From Streptomyces galbus (GTDB lineage: Bacteria > Actinomycetota > Actinomycetes > Streptomycetales > Streptomycetaceae), in NCBI RefSeq assembly GCF_005280195.1, contig NZ_SZPR01000031.1:159080-223079 (forward strand): DNA of 64,000 nucleotides, written 5' to 3'. Under the pieces are notes generated by a model. It was given only the letters and a program-made list of their open reading frames with translations, had not been told where the DNA came from and did not search any database. This document shows positions 44,727 to 53,388 of the stretch, piece after piece (the stretch's first letter is position 1; every line of letters begins with the position of its first letter). A program made the position numbers and the translations under genes.

Positions 44727-45125
44727 ATGACCCCGCCCACCGCCCATCATGATCCGTACGCCGAGCCGTACGGGGACGAGGGCGACCAGCCGCTGGTGCG
44801 TCCGTACGCGATGACCGGTGGCCGGACCCGGCCGCGCTACCAGCTCGCCATCGAGGCGCTGATCAGCACCACGGCCGACCCGGCAGCGCTCATGGGACTG
44901 CTTCCCGAGCACCAGCGCATCTGCCACCTGTGCCGTGAGGTCAAGTCGGTGGCCGAGGTGTCGGCGCTGCTCGCCATGCCGCTCGGCGTGGCGCGGATCC
45001 TGGTCGCGGACCTCGCCGAGGCCGGCCTGGTCGCCGTCCACCAGCCGGGTGGCGACGAGAACAACGGCGGCGCACCGGACGTGACGCTGCTCGAAAGGGT
45101 GCTCAGTGGACTTCGCAAGCTCTGA
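44727..45125 (+). CDS. cvnC1: Conservon 1 DUF742 protein CvnC1
   Basis: The protein has 132 residues. DUF742 is a winged-helix-like fold found only in such actinobacterial operons. Its hallmark VRPYAMTGGRTRPRYQLAIEALI is at about 24-46, LPEHQRICHLCREVKSVAEVSALL follows with two cysteines, and GVARILVADLAEAGLVAVHQP ends the helix-turn-helix. It contacts CvnD in published conservon work. The ATG is preceded by GGAGGATTC. Its end overlaps cvnD1 by 20 bases. Confidence 0.93.
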   Translation: MTPPTAHHDPYAEPYGDEGDQPLVRPYAMTGGRTRPRYQLAIEALISTTADPAALMGLLPEHQRICHLCREVKSVAEVSALLAMPLGVARILVADLAEAGLVAVHQPGGDENNGGAPDVTLLERVLSGLRKL

Positions 45126-45681
45126 CGGAGGGCGGGCCACCACCTCCGCGAAGATCGTGGTGGCGGGTGGCTTCGGCGTGGGCAAGACCACGTTCGTGGG
45201 TGCCGTCTCGGAGATCAACCCGCTGCGCACGGAGGCCGTGATGACCTCCGCGAGCGCGGGGATCGACGACCTCACCCACACCGGGGACAAGACGACCACC
45301 ACGGTCGCCATGGACTTCGGCCGCATCACCCTGGACCAGGACCTGATCCTGTACCTGTTCGGCACCCCGGGCCAGGACCGCTTCTGGTTCATGTGGGACG
45401 ACCTGGTGCGCGGCGCCATCGGCGCGGTGGTGCTCGTGGACACCCGGCGCCTGGCGGACTGCTTCCCGGCGGTGGACTACTTCGAGAACAGCGGCCTGCC
45501 CTTCGTCATCGCCCTCAACGGCTTCGACGGGCAGCAGCCCTACTCGCCCGACGAGGTGCGCGAGGCGCTGCAGATCGGTCCGGACACCCCGATCATCACG
45601 ACGGACGCCCGGCACCGCGCCGACGCGAAGAGTGCGCTGATCACGCTGGTGGAGCACGCCCTGATGGCCCGGCTGAGGTAA
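45106..45681 (+). CDS. cvnD1: Conservon 1 small GTPase CvnD1
   Basis: The protein has 191 residues and belongs to the ATP/GTP-binding MglA/Ras-like family. The P-loop GGFGVGKT is at 21-28. Switch II is LFGTPGQDRFWFMWDDL (GTPGQ in place of DxxGQ), and the base-recognition motif is ALNGFD in place of NKxD, as in the family. The protein is presumably the output switch, cycling with CvnA/CvnB. The start is a GTG at 45106 within the last codons of cvnC1. From residue 12 on it differs from CvnD2 at only two positions. Confidence 0.94.
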   Translation: MDFASSDGGRATTSAKIVVAGGFGVGKTTFVGAVSEINPLRTEAVMTSASAGIDDLTHTGDKTTTTVAMDFGRITLDQDLILYLFGTPGQDRFWFMWDDLVRGAIGAVVLVDTRRLADCFPAVDYFENSGLPFVIALNGFDGQQPYSPDEVREALQIGPDTPIITTDARHRADAKSALITLVEHALMARLR

Positions 45682-45724
45682 CGCTCAAGTCGTCCCTCGC
45701 GTACGGCAGTTGCCGTAGACAAAT

Positions 45725-45760
45725 CGGAGCCGACTGTGGCCTTTGACACGGTCGGCTCCG
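45725..45760 (+). terminator. Terminator of conservon 1
   Basis: A 14-bp stem (CGGAGCCGACTGTG with its complement, one G-U pair) and an 8-base loop, 44 bases past the cvnD1 stop. It separates the two conservons into independent transcripts. Confidence 0.65.
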
Positions 45761-46057
45761 GTGTTCATAACGTTTCGGCAGAGGAATCGGCCGAGACCAC
45801 CACACCGCGCGGTCGTTCGGTCTCGCTGCGCGCACGACGGCCCCGTCTTTTGGCGGGGCTCGCTCTTTATGACCGTTTTATCTGGGACTTACATCACGCG
45901 GAATCGACTCATCCGAGTGTTTGGAACAGCACTGGTTGACGTGCTGGAATGCCTGAACTGCCCAATAGTCAATGACGTACTCATGGTCGATGGCTGACCG
46001 GGCTCTGAGAGACTGCGGCACGACGATGGTGCCGACCGCCGAGAGGTTGTTGGTCGA
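45761..46057. other. Promoter region of conservon 2
   Basis: No gene is present. The interval is clearly AT-richer (for example around 45860-45900) than its neighbours, as expected of a regulatory region, with a TTGACG hexamer at 45936-45941. No -10 at standard spacing could be assigned. Confidence 0.4.
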
Positions 46058-49000
46058 GTGAGGCGAAGCAAGAAAAGTCCCGAGCCCGCGGCCCGGGGCA
46101 ACTTCACCCCGCCGCCGCGCGGAGCGGCGCCCGCCCCCGTGCCCGGTTCGGTGCCGTCGGCCGCGCCCGCACCGAGCGGCGGCCGGCTCTCCCCGCGCAA
46201 CTGGCGGGTGCCCACCCGGCTGAACGCGATCCTGCTCATACCCGTGCTGGTCGGCCTGGTCATGGGCGGCTTCCAGGTGAAGAACTCGATCGACACCTGG
46301 CAGGAAGCGGAGGACGCGGAGAACACCGCGCGCCTGGTGCAGGCCTCCCTCACCTACGCCGATGCCCTCTACAACGAGCGCGACACCACCGCCGCCCCGC
46401 TGCTCAAGGGCGCCGGCAAGGACGACGCGACCGTCAAGGGCGCCCGCGAGGCGACCGACAAGGCGGCGGACGCCTTCAACGTGGCCGCGCAGAACATGCC
46501 CCCCAAGGCGGGTCTGGAGCGCCGCCTGAAGCTCTTCCGCGAGGTCGAGCCCAAGCTGCAGGCGCTGCGCACCGCCGCCTACACCACCAACCTCAAGGGC
46601 GTGGAGACCGAGGAGGGCTACGTCCAGGTCGCCCACCCGCTGATGGAGTTCGCCAACGAACTCGGTCTGGGCACCGGCAACATCACCTCCTACGGCCGTA
46701 CCGTCTACGCGATCTCGCTGACCAAGGCCGCGCTCTCCCTGGACCGCTCGATCGGCACGCACCTGCTGGTCAAGCCCGGCCCCACCAAGGCCGACCTCGC
46801 CAAGCAGCGGGTGGCGCTCTCCTCGTACGCCTACCTCGAGGGCATCGCCGTCGAGGAGTACATCGGCGGTGGCACCGAGCAGGACGCGCAGAAGCTCACC
46901 GACCTGCAGACCAAGATGAAGTCGCAGGCCGCGGCCCAGGCCCAGGAGGCCAAGTCCAAGGACCCCGACTACGTGCCGCCGCCCTCCGACCCGGCCCTGA
47001 TGGTCGCCGGCATGTCGGGGCTGACCAGCACGGACGCCGCGGAGCGCGCCGCGCTCGCCACGCAGGGCATCACGCCCGAGAACTGGTGGGCGGTCACCAC
47101 CCTCAAGTACACGGCCTACCGGCAGATCGAGTCGGACATGGCCGACAAGGCGGTGACCGAGGCCTCGGACATCGCCGCCGACGCCAAGACCTCCGCCCTC
47201 ATCACCGGTGCGGCCGTCGTGGTCGCGCTGCTGCTGGCGTTCATCCTGGCCGGCGCGGTCGCGCGGCAGATGTCGCGGTCGATGCGCCAGCTCCGCAACG
47301 CGGCCTTCGGCATCGCCGAGCAGCGCCTGCCGATGCTGGTCGACCAGCTCTCGCGCACCGACCCCGGCCGGGTCGACACCCGGGTCGCGCCCATCCCGAT
47401 CACCACCACGGACGAGATCGGCGAGGTCGCCCGCGCCTTCGACCAGGTCCACCGCGAGGCCGTCCGGCTCGCCGCGGAGCAGGCCCTGCTGCGGGGCAAC
47501 ATCAACGCGATCTTCACCAACCTCTCGCGCCGCAACCAGTCGCTGATCGAGGGCCAGCTCACCCTGATCACCGACCTGGAGAACAACGAGGCCGACCCCG
47601 ACCAGCTCGAGAACCTCTTCAAGCTGGACCACCTCGCGACCCGTATGCGCCGCAACGGCGAGAACCTGCTGGTCCTCGCCGGTGAGGAGCCCGGCCGCCG
47701 CTGGGACCAGCCGGTCCCGCTGGTCGACGTGCTGCGCGCCGCCTCCTCCGAGGTGGAGCAGTACGAGCGCATCGAGCTGTCCGGCGTGCCGGAGGCGGAG
47801 ATCCACGGCCGCGCCGTGACCGACCTCGTGCACCTGCTGGCCGAGCTGCTGGAGAACGCCACCACGTTCTCCTCGCCGCAGACCAAGGTCCGCGTCACCG
47901 CGACCCGGCTGCCCGACGGCCGCGTCATGATCGAGATCCACGACAAGGGCATCGGCCTGACGGCCGAGGACTTCGCGGACATCAACCACAAGCTGGCCAA
48001 CCCGCCGACCGTGGACGCCGCGATCTCGCAGCGCATGGGCCTGTTCGTGGTCGGCCGGCTGTCCGACCGGCACGGCATCCGGGTCCAGCTCCGCCCCTCG
48101 GGCGAGCAGGCCGGCACCACCTCGCTGGTCATGCTGCCGGACGCGATCACCCACGGCGGCGGTGGCGAACCGGCCGTGCGGGACGAGTTCACGGTCTCGC
48201 AGATCATCCCGGAGCAGCAGTACGGCGGCGAGAACTTCGCCCAGCCGATGCGGACGGCCGCCGAACTCGGCTTCGACGACAGCCGCTACACCGAGGTGCC
48301 CGACGACCTGCGCGACCTGGACCCGGTGGGCCGGTCCCTGATGCGCGAGGAGCGCCGCGCGGCCCTGGAGTCCCAGGCGCCCGCCGAGCCCGACCGGCAG
48401 GACCAGGAGCGGTCCGGGTACGGCGACGGCTTCGACGACGGTTTCGACGGCCACGGCTCGCCGTACGACGGTGCGCGCGGCGGCTACGAGAGCGCGCAGA
48501 ACGGCTACGACGCCCCGCAGAACGCCTCCTACGAGGGCGGCGCCACCGGCTACGCCGAACCGGCCGCCCCGCAGCACGGCTACGACCAGCAGACGTCGTA
48601 CGACGAGCAGTACTACGCGCCCAACGGCGGCCTGCCGCAGAACGAGTCCTTCTCCGACCCGTTCGCCGGCGGCGGCACGGACGGCCGCGGCGACACCTTC
48701 TCCTCCCACGGCTCCTCCCACGGCGACGGCTTCGCCGCGAACGGCTCCTACCCCGAGCAGGGCTATGCGGAGCCAGCGCAGGGGGAGCGGGCCGCGCAGC
48801 CGGCGAGCGCCCAGGACGGCGCGAACGGCTACGACGAGCGGTCCTACCAGGACGACTGGCCGCAGCAGACCGGCTACCGCAACGGCTACCCGGACCAGTA
48901 CGCTCCGGAAGCGGAATCCGCGCAGGCCGCTGACGCGGCCGAGCAGGACCGCGTAGGCTTCGACCGTCCGGGACCGGCCCCCTCCGCCGGCCACGAGCTG

Positions 49001-49408
49001 ACCGACGCCGGACTTCCCCGCCGCGGAGGCTTCGCGGCGAACGGTTCGAACGGCGCCCAGCGGCCCGTGCACCAGGAAGCGCCGGCTCCCGCTCAGGACG
49101 GCAACGGCGGCGACAGCGCCTGGCGTTCGGCGAACGACGAGCGCTGGCAGCAGGCCGCGCAGCTGCGCAAGCCCAAGGCGGGCGGGGTCACCTCCTCCGG
49201 CCTGCCGCGGCGGGTGCCCAAGGCCAACCTGGTCGAGGGCGCCGCCGAGAACACCCCCCAGGGAGGCCCACAGGTCTCCCGCGCCCCGGAGGACGTCCGG
49301 GGCAGGCTGAGCAACCTGCGCCGCGGCGTCCAGCGAGGCCGCACCGCAGGCAGTGAAACGAACGGCCAGGGCTTCGGTCCTGACAGCACCTACAACCAGG
49401 AGCGTTAG
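46058..49408 (+). CDS. cvnA2: Conservon 2 sensor kinase-like protein CvnA2
   Basis: The protein has 1116 residues with the same architecture as CvnA1. A short Pro-rich cytoplasmic tip is followed by TM1 (about 55-73, AILLIPVLVGLVMGGF) and an extracytoplasmic NIT-like helical domain (YADALYNERDTTAAPLL). Then come TM2 (about 380-402), HAMP, the dimerisation helix DHLATRMRRNGENLLVLAG, and a GHKL ATPase (LLENATTF, HDKGIGL near 628-633, GTTSLVMLP). From about 705 on is a Gly/Tyr/Gln/Asn-rich disordered tail, ending in GGVTSSGLPRRVPKANLV, a block also present near the CvnA1 C-terminus (GGVTTSGLPRRVPRANLV). The extracytoplasmic half is much less similar to CvnA1 than the ATPase half, suggesting different signals. 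The GTG start is at 46058. Confidence 0.92.
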   Translation: MRRSKKSPEPAARGNFTPPPRGAAPAPVPGSVPSAAPAPSGGRLSPRNWRVPTRLNAILLIPVLVGLVMGGFQVKNSIDTWQEAEDAENTARLVQASLTYADALYNERDTTAAPLLKGAGKDDATVKGAREATDKAADAFNVAAQNMPPKAGLERRLKLFREVEPKLQALRTAAYTTNLKGVETEEGYVQVAHPLMEFANELGLGTGNITSYGRTVYAISLTKAALSLDRSIGTHLLVKPGPTKADLAKQRVALSSYAYLEGIAVEEYIGGGTEQDAQKLTDLQTKMKSQAAAQAQEAKSKDPDYVPPPSDPALMVAGMSGLTSTDAAERAALATQGITPENWWAVTTLKYTAYRQIESDMADKAVTEASDIAADAKTSALITGAAVVVALLLAFILAGAVARQMSRSMRQLRNAAFGIAEQRLPMLVDQLSRTDPGRVDTRVAPIPITTTDEIGEVARAFDQVHREAVRLAAEQALLRGNINAIFTNLSRRNQSLIEGQLTLITDLENNEADPDQLENLFKLDHLATRMRRNGENLLVLAGEEPGRRWDQPVPLVDVLRAASSEVEQYERIELSGVPEAEIHGRAVTDLVHLLAELLENATTFSSPQTKVRVTATRLPDGRVMIEIHDKGIGLTAEDFADINHKLANPPTVDAAISQRMGLFVVGRLSDRHGIRVQLRPSGEQAGTTSLVMLPDAITHGGGGEPAVRDEFTVSQIIPEQQYGGENFAQPMRTAAELGFDDSRYTEVPDDLRDLDPVGRSLMREERRAALESQAPAEPDRQDQERSGYGDGFDDGFDGHGSPYDGARGGYESAQNGYDAPQNASYEGGATGYAEPAAPQHGYDQQTSYDEQYYAPNGGLPQNESFSDPFAGGGTDGRGDTFSSHGSSHGDGFAANGSYPEQGYAEPAQGERAAQPASAQDGANGYDERSYQDDWPQQTGYRNGYPDQYAPEAESAQAADAAEQDRVGFDRPGPAPSAGHELTDAGLPRRGGFAANGSNGAQRPVHQEAPAPAQDGNGGDSAWRSANDERWQQAAQLRKPKAGGVTSSGLPRRVPKANLVEGAAENTPQGGPQVSRAPEDVRGRLSNLRRGVQRGRTAGSETNGQGFGPDSTYNQER

Positions 49409-49409
49409 T

Positions 49410-49832
49410 GTGAGCCCGATGAGCCAGGCGGCACAGAACCTGAACTGGTTGATCACCAACTTCGTGGACAACACCCCGGGGGTGTCCCACACGGTGGTGG
49501 TCTCCGCCGACGGACTCCTTCTGGCGATGTCCGAAGGCTTTCCCCGCGACCGCGCCGACCAGCTCGCGGCCGTCGCCTCCGGTCTGACGTCCCTCACGGC
49601 AGGCGCCTCCCGCATCTTCGAGGGCGGCGCCGTGAACCAGACCGTTGTGGAGATGGAGCGCGGATTCCTCTTCATCATGTCCATCTCCGACGGGTCGTCG
49701 CTCGCGGTCCTGGCGCACCCGGAGGCGGACATCGGCCTCATTGGGTACGAGATGGCCCTCCTGGTGGACCGTGCGGGCACGGTCCTGACGCCCGACCTTC
49801 GTGCGGAGCTCCAAGGGAGCCTGCTCAACTAA
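49410..49832 (+). CDS. cvnB2: Conservon 2 roadblock/LC7 protein CvnB2
   Basis: The protein has 140 residues, nearly identical to CvnB1; differences cluster near IFEGGAVNQT and VLAHPEADIGLIG. The GTG at 49410 is one base past the TAG of cvnA2, and GGAG inside the end of cvnA2 is correctly placed. An ATG three codons later is the alternative. Role as for CvnB1: platform or GAP-like partner for CvnD2. Confidence 0.93.
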   Translation: MSPMSQAAQNLNWLITNFVDNTPGVSHTVVVSADGLLLAMSEGFPRDRADQLAAVASGLTSLTAGASRIFEGGAVNQTVVEMERGFLFIMSISDGSSLAVLAHPEADIGLIGYEMALLVDRAGTVLTPDLRAELQGSLLN

Positions 49833-49928
49833 CAGACGTACGGTGCGTTTTGGCGTCCCGAGGCCGTAATGTTTCGGGACGCGGCTACCCCACGACGGGT
49901 GCCAGGCACAGTCGGAGGAGGAAAGACA

Positions 49929-50501
49929 GTGGCAACACCCCCAGGCGGTCCGTCTTCGGGCAACTGGTCGTACGGTCCCGCCCAGGGGCCGAACGACGGC
50001 TCGGCGAACCCGTACAACTTCCCCTCCGCGCCGAGCCACCGGCAGCCGTACGCGCCCCAGGGTCCCGGCCCGTCGCCGTACGACCAGCCGCAGGCACCGC
50101 GCATCCAGCCCGTGCAGCCGCACCGTCGCGCCCCCGAGCCGGCGCCCGCCGGGGCGGCCAGCAACCCCCTGGTGCGTCCGTACGCCATGACCGGTGGCCG
50201 GACCCGCCCGCGGTACCAGCTCGCCATCGAGGCGCTGGTGCACACCACCGCGGCTCCGCACCAGATGCAGGGCCAGCTGCCCGAGCATCAGCGGATCTGC
50301 AACCTGTGCCGTGAGATCAAGTCGGTGGCCGAGATCTCGGCCCTGCTCACGATCCCCCTCGGCGTGGCCAGGATCCTCGTCGCCGACTTGGCGGAGGCGG
50401 GCCTGGTCGCCATCCATCAGCCCGGCGGCGACGAGAACGCCGGCGGCCAGCCAGACGTGACACTGCTCGAAAGGGTGCTCAGTGGACTTCGCAAGCTCTA
50501 G
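49929..50501 (+). CDS. cvnC2: Conservon 2 DUF742 protein CvnC2
   Basis: The protein has 190 residues, longer than CvnC1 by a Pro/Gln/Tyr-rich disordered N-terminus of about 75 residues. The DUF742 core LVRPYAMTGGRTRPRYQLAIEALV, then LPEHQRICNLCREIKSVAEISALL, is otherwise well conserved with CvnC1. The GTG start at 49929 has GGAGGAGGAAAG upstream. The last 20 bases overlap cvnD2. Confidence 0.93.
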   Translation: MATPPGGPSSGNWSYGPAQGPNDGSANPYNFPSAPSHRQPYAPQGPGPSPYDQPQAPRIQPVQPHRRAPEPAPAGAASNPLVRPYAMTGGRTRPRYQLAIEALVHTTAAPHQMQGQLPEHQRICNLCREIKSVAEISALLTIPLGVARILVADLAEAGLVAIHQPGGDENAGGQPDVTLLERVLSGLRKL

Positions 50502-51072
50502 CGGCGGGTCGATTTCTGGGAGTCGCTCCACCACATCCGCGAAGATCGTGGTGGCGGGCGGCTTCGGCGTGGGCAAGACCACGTTCGTCGGCGCCGTCTC
50601 GGAGATCAACCCGCTGCGCACGGAGGCCGTCATGACGTCTGCTTCGGCGGGCATCGACGACCTCACCCACACCGGGGACAAGACGACCACCACGGTCGCC
50701 ATGGACTTCGGCCGCATCACCCTGGACCAGGACCTGATCCTGTACCTCTTCGGTACGCCCGGCCAGGACCGCTTCTGGTTCATGTGGGACGACCTGGTGC
50801 GCGGCGCCATCGGCGCGGTGGTCCTGGTGGACACCCGGCGCCTGGCGGACTGCTTCCCGGCGGTCGACTACTTCGAGAACAGCGGCCTGCCCTTCGTCAT
50901 CGCCCTCAACGGCTTCGACGGGCAGCAGCCCTACAACCCGGACGAGGTGCGCGAGGCCCTGCAGATCGGCCCCGACACCCCGATCATCACCACGGACGCC
51001 CGCCACCGCGCGGACGCCAAGTCGACGCTGATCACGCTGGTCGAGCACGCCCTGATGGCGCGCCTGCGGTAG
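50482..51072 (+). CDS. cvnD2: Conservon 2 small GTPase CvnD2
   Basis: The protein has 196 residues; P-loop GGFGVGKT at 26-33, switch GTPGQDRFWF and ALNGFD as in CvnD1. Only two substitutions from CvnD1 (Ser/Asn and Ala/Thr) occur over the last 180 residues. The N-terminus has a five-residue Ser/Gly insertion. A 95-base stretch (50653-50747) is identical to 45262-45356 while adjacent codons differ silently, a pattern suggesting gene conversion. Confidence 0.94.
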   Translation: MDFASSSGGSISGSRSTTSAKIVVAGGFGVGKTTFVGAVSEINPLRTEAVMTSASAGIDDLTHTGDKTTTTVAMDFGRITLDQDLILYLFGTPGQDRFWFMWDDLVRGAIGAVVLVDTRRLADCFPAVDYFENSGLPFVIALNGFDGQQPYNPDEVREALQIGPDTPIITTDARHRADAKSTLITLVEHALMARLR

Positions 51073-51095
51073 GACGGCGCACCGCGCCGGGACGA

Positions 51096-51147
51096 CGGAC
51101 GACGGAAGGGCCCCTCTCCACCGGGAGAGGGGCCCTTCCGTCGTCCG
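51096..51147. terminator. 24-bp perfect bidirectional terminator
   Basis: Arms 51096-51119 and 51124-51147 are perfectly complementary around an ACCG loop, between cvnD2 (plus) and the carboxylase epsilon gene (minus). It is the longest perfect terminator stem I found in the window. Confidence 0.85.
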
Positions 51148-51158
51148 GGTGCCGGGGG

Positions 51159-51350
51159 TCAGCGCCAGCTGTGCGGGGCGCGGAAGCCGGGCTCGCGCTC
51201 CAGGCGGCGCCAGCCGGCCTTGACACGGCCGCGGTGCGCGGGGGTCTCGGAGGGACGGGCAGCGGCGCGGGCCAGGAGGACGGCCGTGATGGCGGCGACC
51301 TCCTCGGGCTCGGCGTAGCCCTTCTCGACGCGGATGTCAGCAGTGCTCAT
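51159..51350 (-). CDS. Acyl-CoA carboxylase epsilon subunit
   Basis: The protein has 63 residues: MSTADIRVEKGYAEPEEVAAITAVLLARAAA, then a C-terminal W-R motif region (GWRRLEREPGFRAPHSWR). This matches the small epsilon subunit unique to actinobacteria that binds the beta subunit and raises carboxylase activity. It lies 57 bases after the beta-subunit gene on the same strand. Confidence 0.9.
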   Translation of the reverse strand: MSTADIRVEKGYAEPEEVAAITAVLLARAAARPSETPAHRGRVKAGWRRLEREPGFRAPHSWR

Positions 51351-51407
51351 GGGTGTCAGTCTCCGTGAGAGAGGGGTCCGCGGGGTTGCCGCGGCGGGTC
51401 CGCCCGG

Positions 51408-53003
51408 TTACTGCGGGGGGTTGCCGTGCTTGCGGGAGGGCAGGTCGGCGTGCTTGCTGTGCAGCATCGCCAGGGACCTGACCAGGACCTCGCGGGTCTC
51501 GGCGGGGTCGATGACGTCGTCGACCAGGCCGCGCTCGGCCGCGTAGTACGGGTGCATCAGCTCGGACTTGTACTCCTTGACCATCCGCGCCCGCATCGCC
51601 TCGGGGTCCTCCGCGTCGGCGATCTGCCGGCGGAAGATGACGTTGGCGGCGCCCTCGGCGCCCATCACGGCGATCTCGTTCGTCGGCCAGGCGTAGGTGA
51701 GGTCGGCACCGATGGACTGGCTGTCCATGACGATGTAGGCACCTCCGTACGCCTTGCGCAGGATCAGCGAGATCCTCGGCACGGTCGCGTTGCAGTAGGC
51801 GTAGAGGAGTTTGGCGCCGTGCCGGATGATTCCACCGTGCTCCTGGTCGACGCCGGGCAGGAAGCCGGGTACGTCCAAAAGGGTGATGATCGGGATGTTG
51901 AAGGCGTCGCACATCTGCACGAAGCGCGCGGCCTTCTCGCTGGCCTCGATGTCGAGGACGCCGGCGAGGGTCTGCGGCTGGTTGGCGATGATGCCGACGA
52001 CCTGGCCGTCCAGGCGGGCCAGCGCGCAGATGATGTTCCGCGCCCAGCGCTCGTGGACCTCCAGGTACTCGCCGTCGTCGACGATCTCCTCGATGACCTT
52101 GGTCATGTCGTACGGCCGGTTGCCGTCGGCCGGGACCAGGTCGAGCAGGGTGTCGGAGCGGCGGTCGACCGGGTCGGTGCACTCCACCCGCGGCGGGTTC
52201 TCGCGGTTGTTCTGCGGCAGCAGCGACAGGAGGTAGCGCACCTCGGCGATGCAGGTCTCCTCGTCGTCGTAGGCGAAGTGGCACACGCCGGACGTCTCGG
52301 CGTGCACGTCCGCGCCGCCGAGGCCGTTCTGGGTGATCTCCTCGCCGGTGACGGCCTTGACCACGTCGGGGCCGGTGATGAACATCTGCGAGGTCTCGCG
52401 GACCATGAAGACGAAGTCGGTGAGGGCGGGGCTGTAGGCCGCGCCGCCCGCGCACGGGCCGAGCATCACCGAGATCTGCGGGATGACGCCGGACGCCTTG
52501 GTGTTGCGCTGGAAGATGCCGCCGTAGCCGGCGAGGGCGGAGACGCCCTCCTGGATGCGGGCGCCGGCGCCGTCGTTGAGGGAGACCAGCGGCGCACCGG
52601 CCGCGATGGCCATGTCCATGATCTTGTGGATCTTCGTGGCGTGGGCCTCGCCCAGCGCGCCGCCGAAGATGCGGAAGTCGTGGGCGTAGACGAAGACCGT
52701 GCGGCCCTCCACCGTGCCCCAGCCGGTGATCACGCCGTCGGTGTACGGCTTCTTGGTCTCCAGGCCGAACCCGGTGGCCCGGTGCCGGCGCAGCTGCTCG
52801 ACCTCCTGGAAGGAGCCGGGGTCCAGCAGCAGCTCGATCCGCTCCCGGGCGGTCAGCTTGCCCTTGGCGTGCTGCGCCTCGGTCGCCCGCTCGCTCGGTC
52901 CGGCGAGCGCCTGCGCACGGATCTCGTGCAGCTCCGCCACCCGCCCGCGCGCGTCGGTCGGTTCCCCGGTCGGCTCACCCGTCGTCTCTTCCAAAACGGT
53001 CAT
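51408..53003 (-). CDS. pccB: Acyl-CoA (propionyl-CoA) carboxylase beta subunit
   Basis: The protein has 531 residues, the carboxyltransferase subunit. It transfers CO2 from biotin on the alpha subunit to propionyl-CoA (or acetyl-CoA) to make methylmalonyl-CoA or malonyl-CoA, polyketide and fatty-acid extender units. The oxyanion-hole sequences GAGARIQEGV and GGIIRHGAKLLYA are intact, as are the biotin-binding GPCAGGAAYSPALTDF and the C-terminal KKAYGGAYIVM-type block (RKAYGGAYIVMDSQ). The ATG at 53003 has AAGG seven bases upstream. The following epsilon gene and the length indicate the PccB/AccB type of Streptomyces. Confidence 0.93.
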   Translation of the reverse strand: MTVLEETTGEPTGEPTDARGRVAELHEIRAQALAGPSERATEAQHAKGKLTARERIELLLDPGSFQEVEQLRRHRATGFGLETKKPYTDGVITGWGTVEGRTVFVYAHDFRIFGGALGEAHATKIHKIMDMAIAAGAPLVSLNDGAGARIQEGVSALAGYGGIFQRNTKASGVIPQISVMLGPCAGGAAYSPALTDFVFMVRETSQMFITGPDVVKAVTGEEITQNGLGGADVHAETSGVCHFAYDDEETCIAEVRYLLSLLPQNNRENPPRVECTDPVDRRSDTLLDLVPADGNRPYDMTKVIEEIVDDGEYLEVHERWARNIICALARLDGQVVGIIANQPQTLAGVLDIEASEKAARFVQMCDAFNIPIITLLDVPGFLPGVDQEHGGIIRHGAKLLYAYCNATVPRISLILRKAYGGAYIVMDSQSIGADLTYAWPTNEIAVMGAEGAANVIFRRQIADAEDPEAMRARMVKEYKSELMHPYYAAERGLVDDVIDPAETREVLVRSLAMLHSKHADLPSRKHGNPPQ

Positions 53004-53298
53004 GTAGTGACCTTACGAAGCCCACCAAGGAAAGCGAGCCGTCGACTCCGTACAGTCTCCGGAGCGTTTTCCTGGTACCACCGGACAGAACTCCACCGGC
53101 ATGCAGGCTTTCCGACTGCTCAGGGGGTGTGTCGCTTGTAGGGGTGACACAAAGAGCCCGCTGACACGGGACCGCGCGCGAGGGAGAATCGACGGGAACG
53201 GGCGGCGCCCAGTGGAGTGATCCCCCGAGCCTAGCCGCTCCCCGGAAGGCCACCTGACGGGCACCCCGCGTCACGACGGCGACACGCTGCGGATGATG
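53004..53298. other. Divergent interval between pccB and the YceI gene
   Basis: No gene is present. The pccB promoter should lie here; on the minus strand TAAGGT just before the ATG could be a -10 of a near-leaderless transcript or simply the AAGG ribosome binding site. No further structure was seen. Confidence 0.35.
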
Positions 53299-53327
53299 TT
53301 GAATCTTGAACGGAATAGGTCTAAGGT
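53299..53327 (+). promoter_or_regulatory. Promoter of the YceI gene
   Basis: TTGAAT (53299-53304), a 17-base spacer and TAAGGT (53322-53327). Predicted transcription starts near 53334, immediately upstream of a palindromic operator. Confidence 0.6.
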
Positions 53328-53342
53328 CGTCCCTGTTGAGGT

Positions 53343-53358
53343 CGTTGAACATTCAACG
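53343..53358. promoter_or_regulatory. Palindromic operator (MarR-like)
   Basis: CGTTGAA-CA-TTCAACG is a perfect 7-2-7 palindrome just downstream of the predicted transcription start. TTGAA repeats also occur at 53299 and 53306. The position suits a repressor roadblock; MarR-type sites often have TTGAA/TTCAA arms. The regulator is not in the window. Confidence 0.5.
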
Positions 53359-53388
53359 GAACACCCTCCCGTCCCCAAGGAGCACCCC

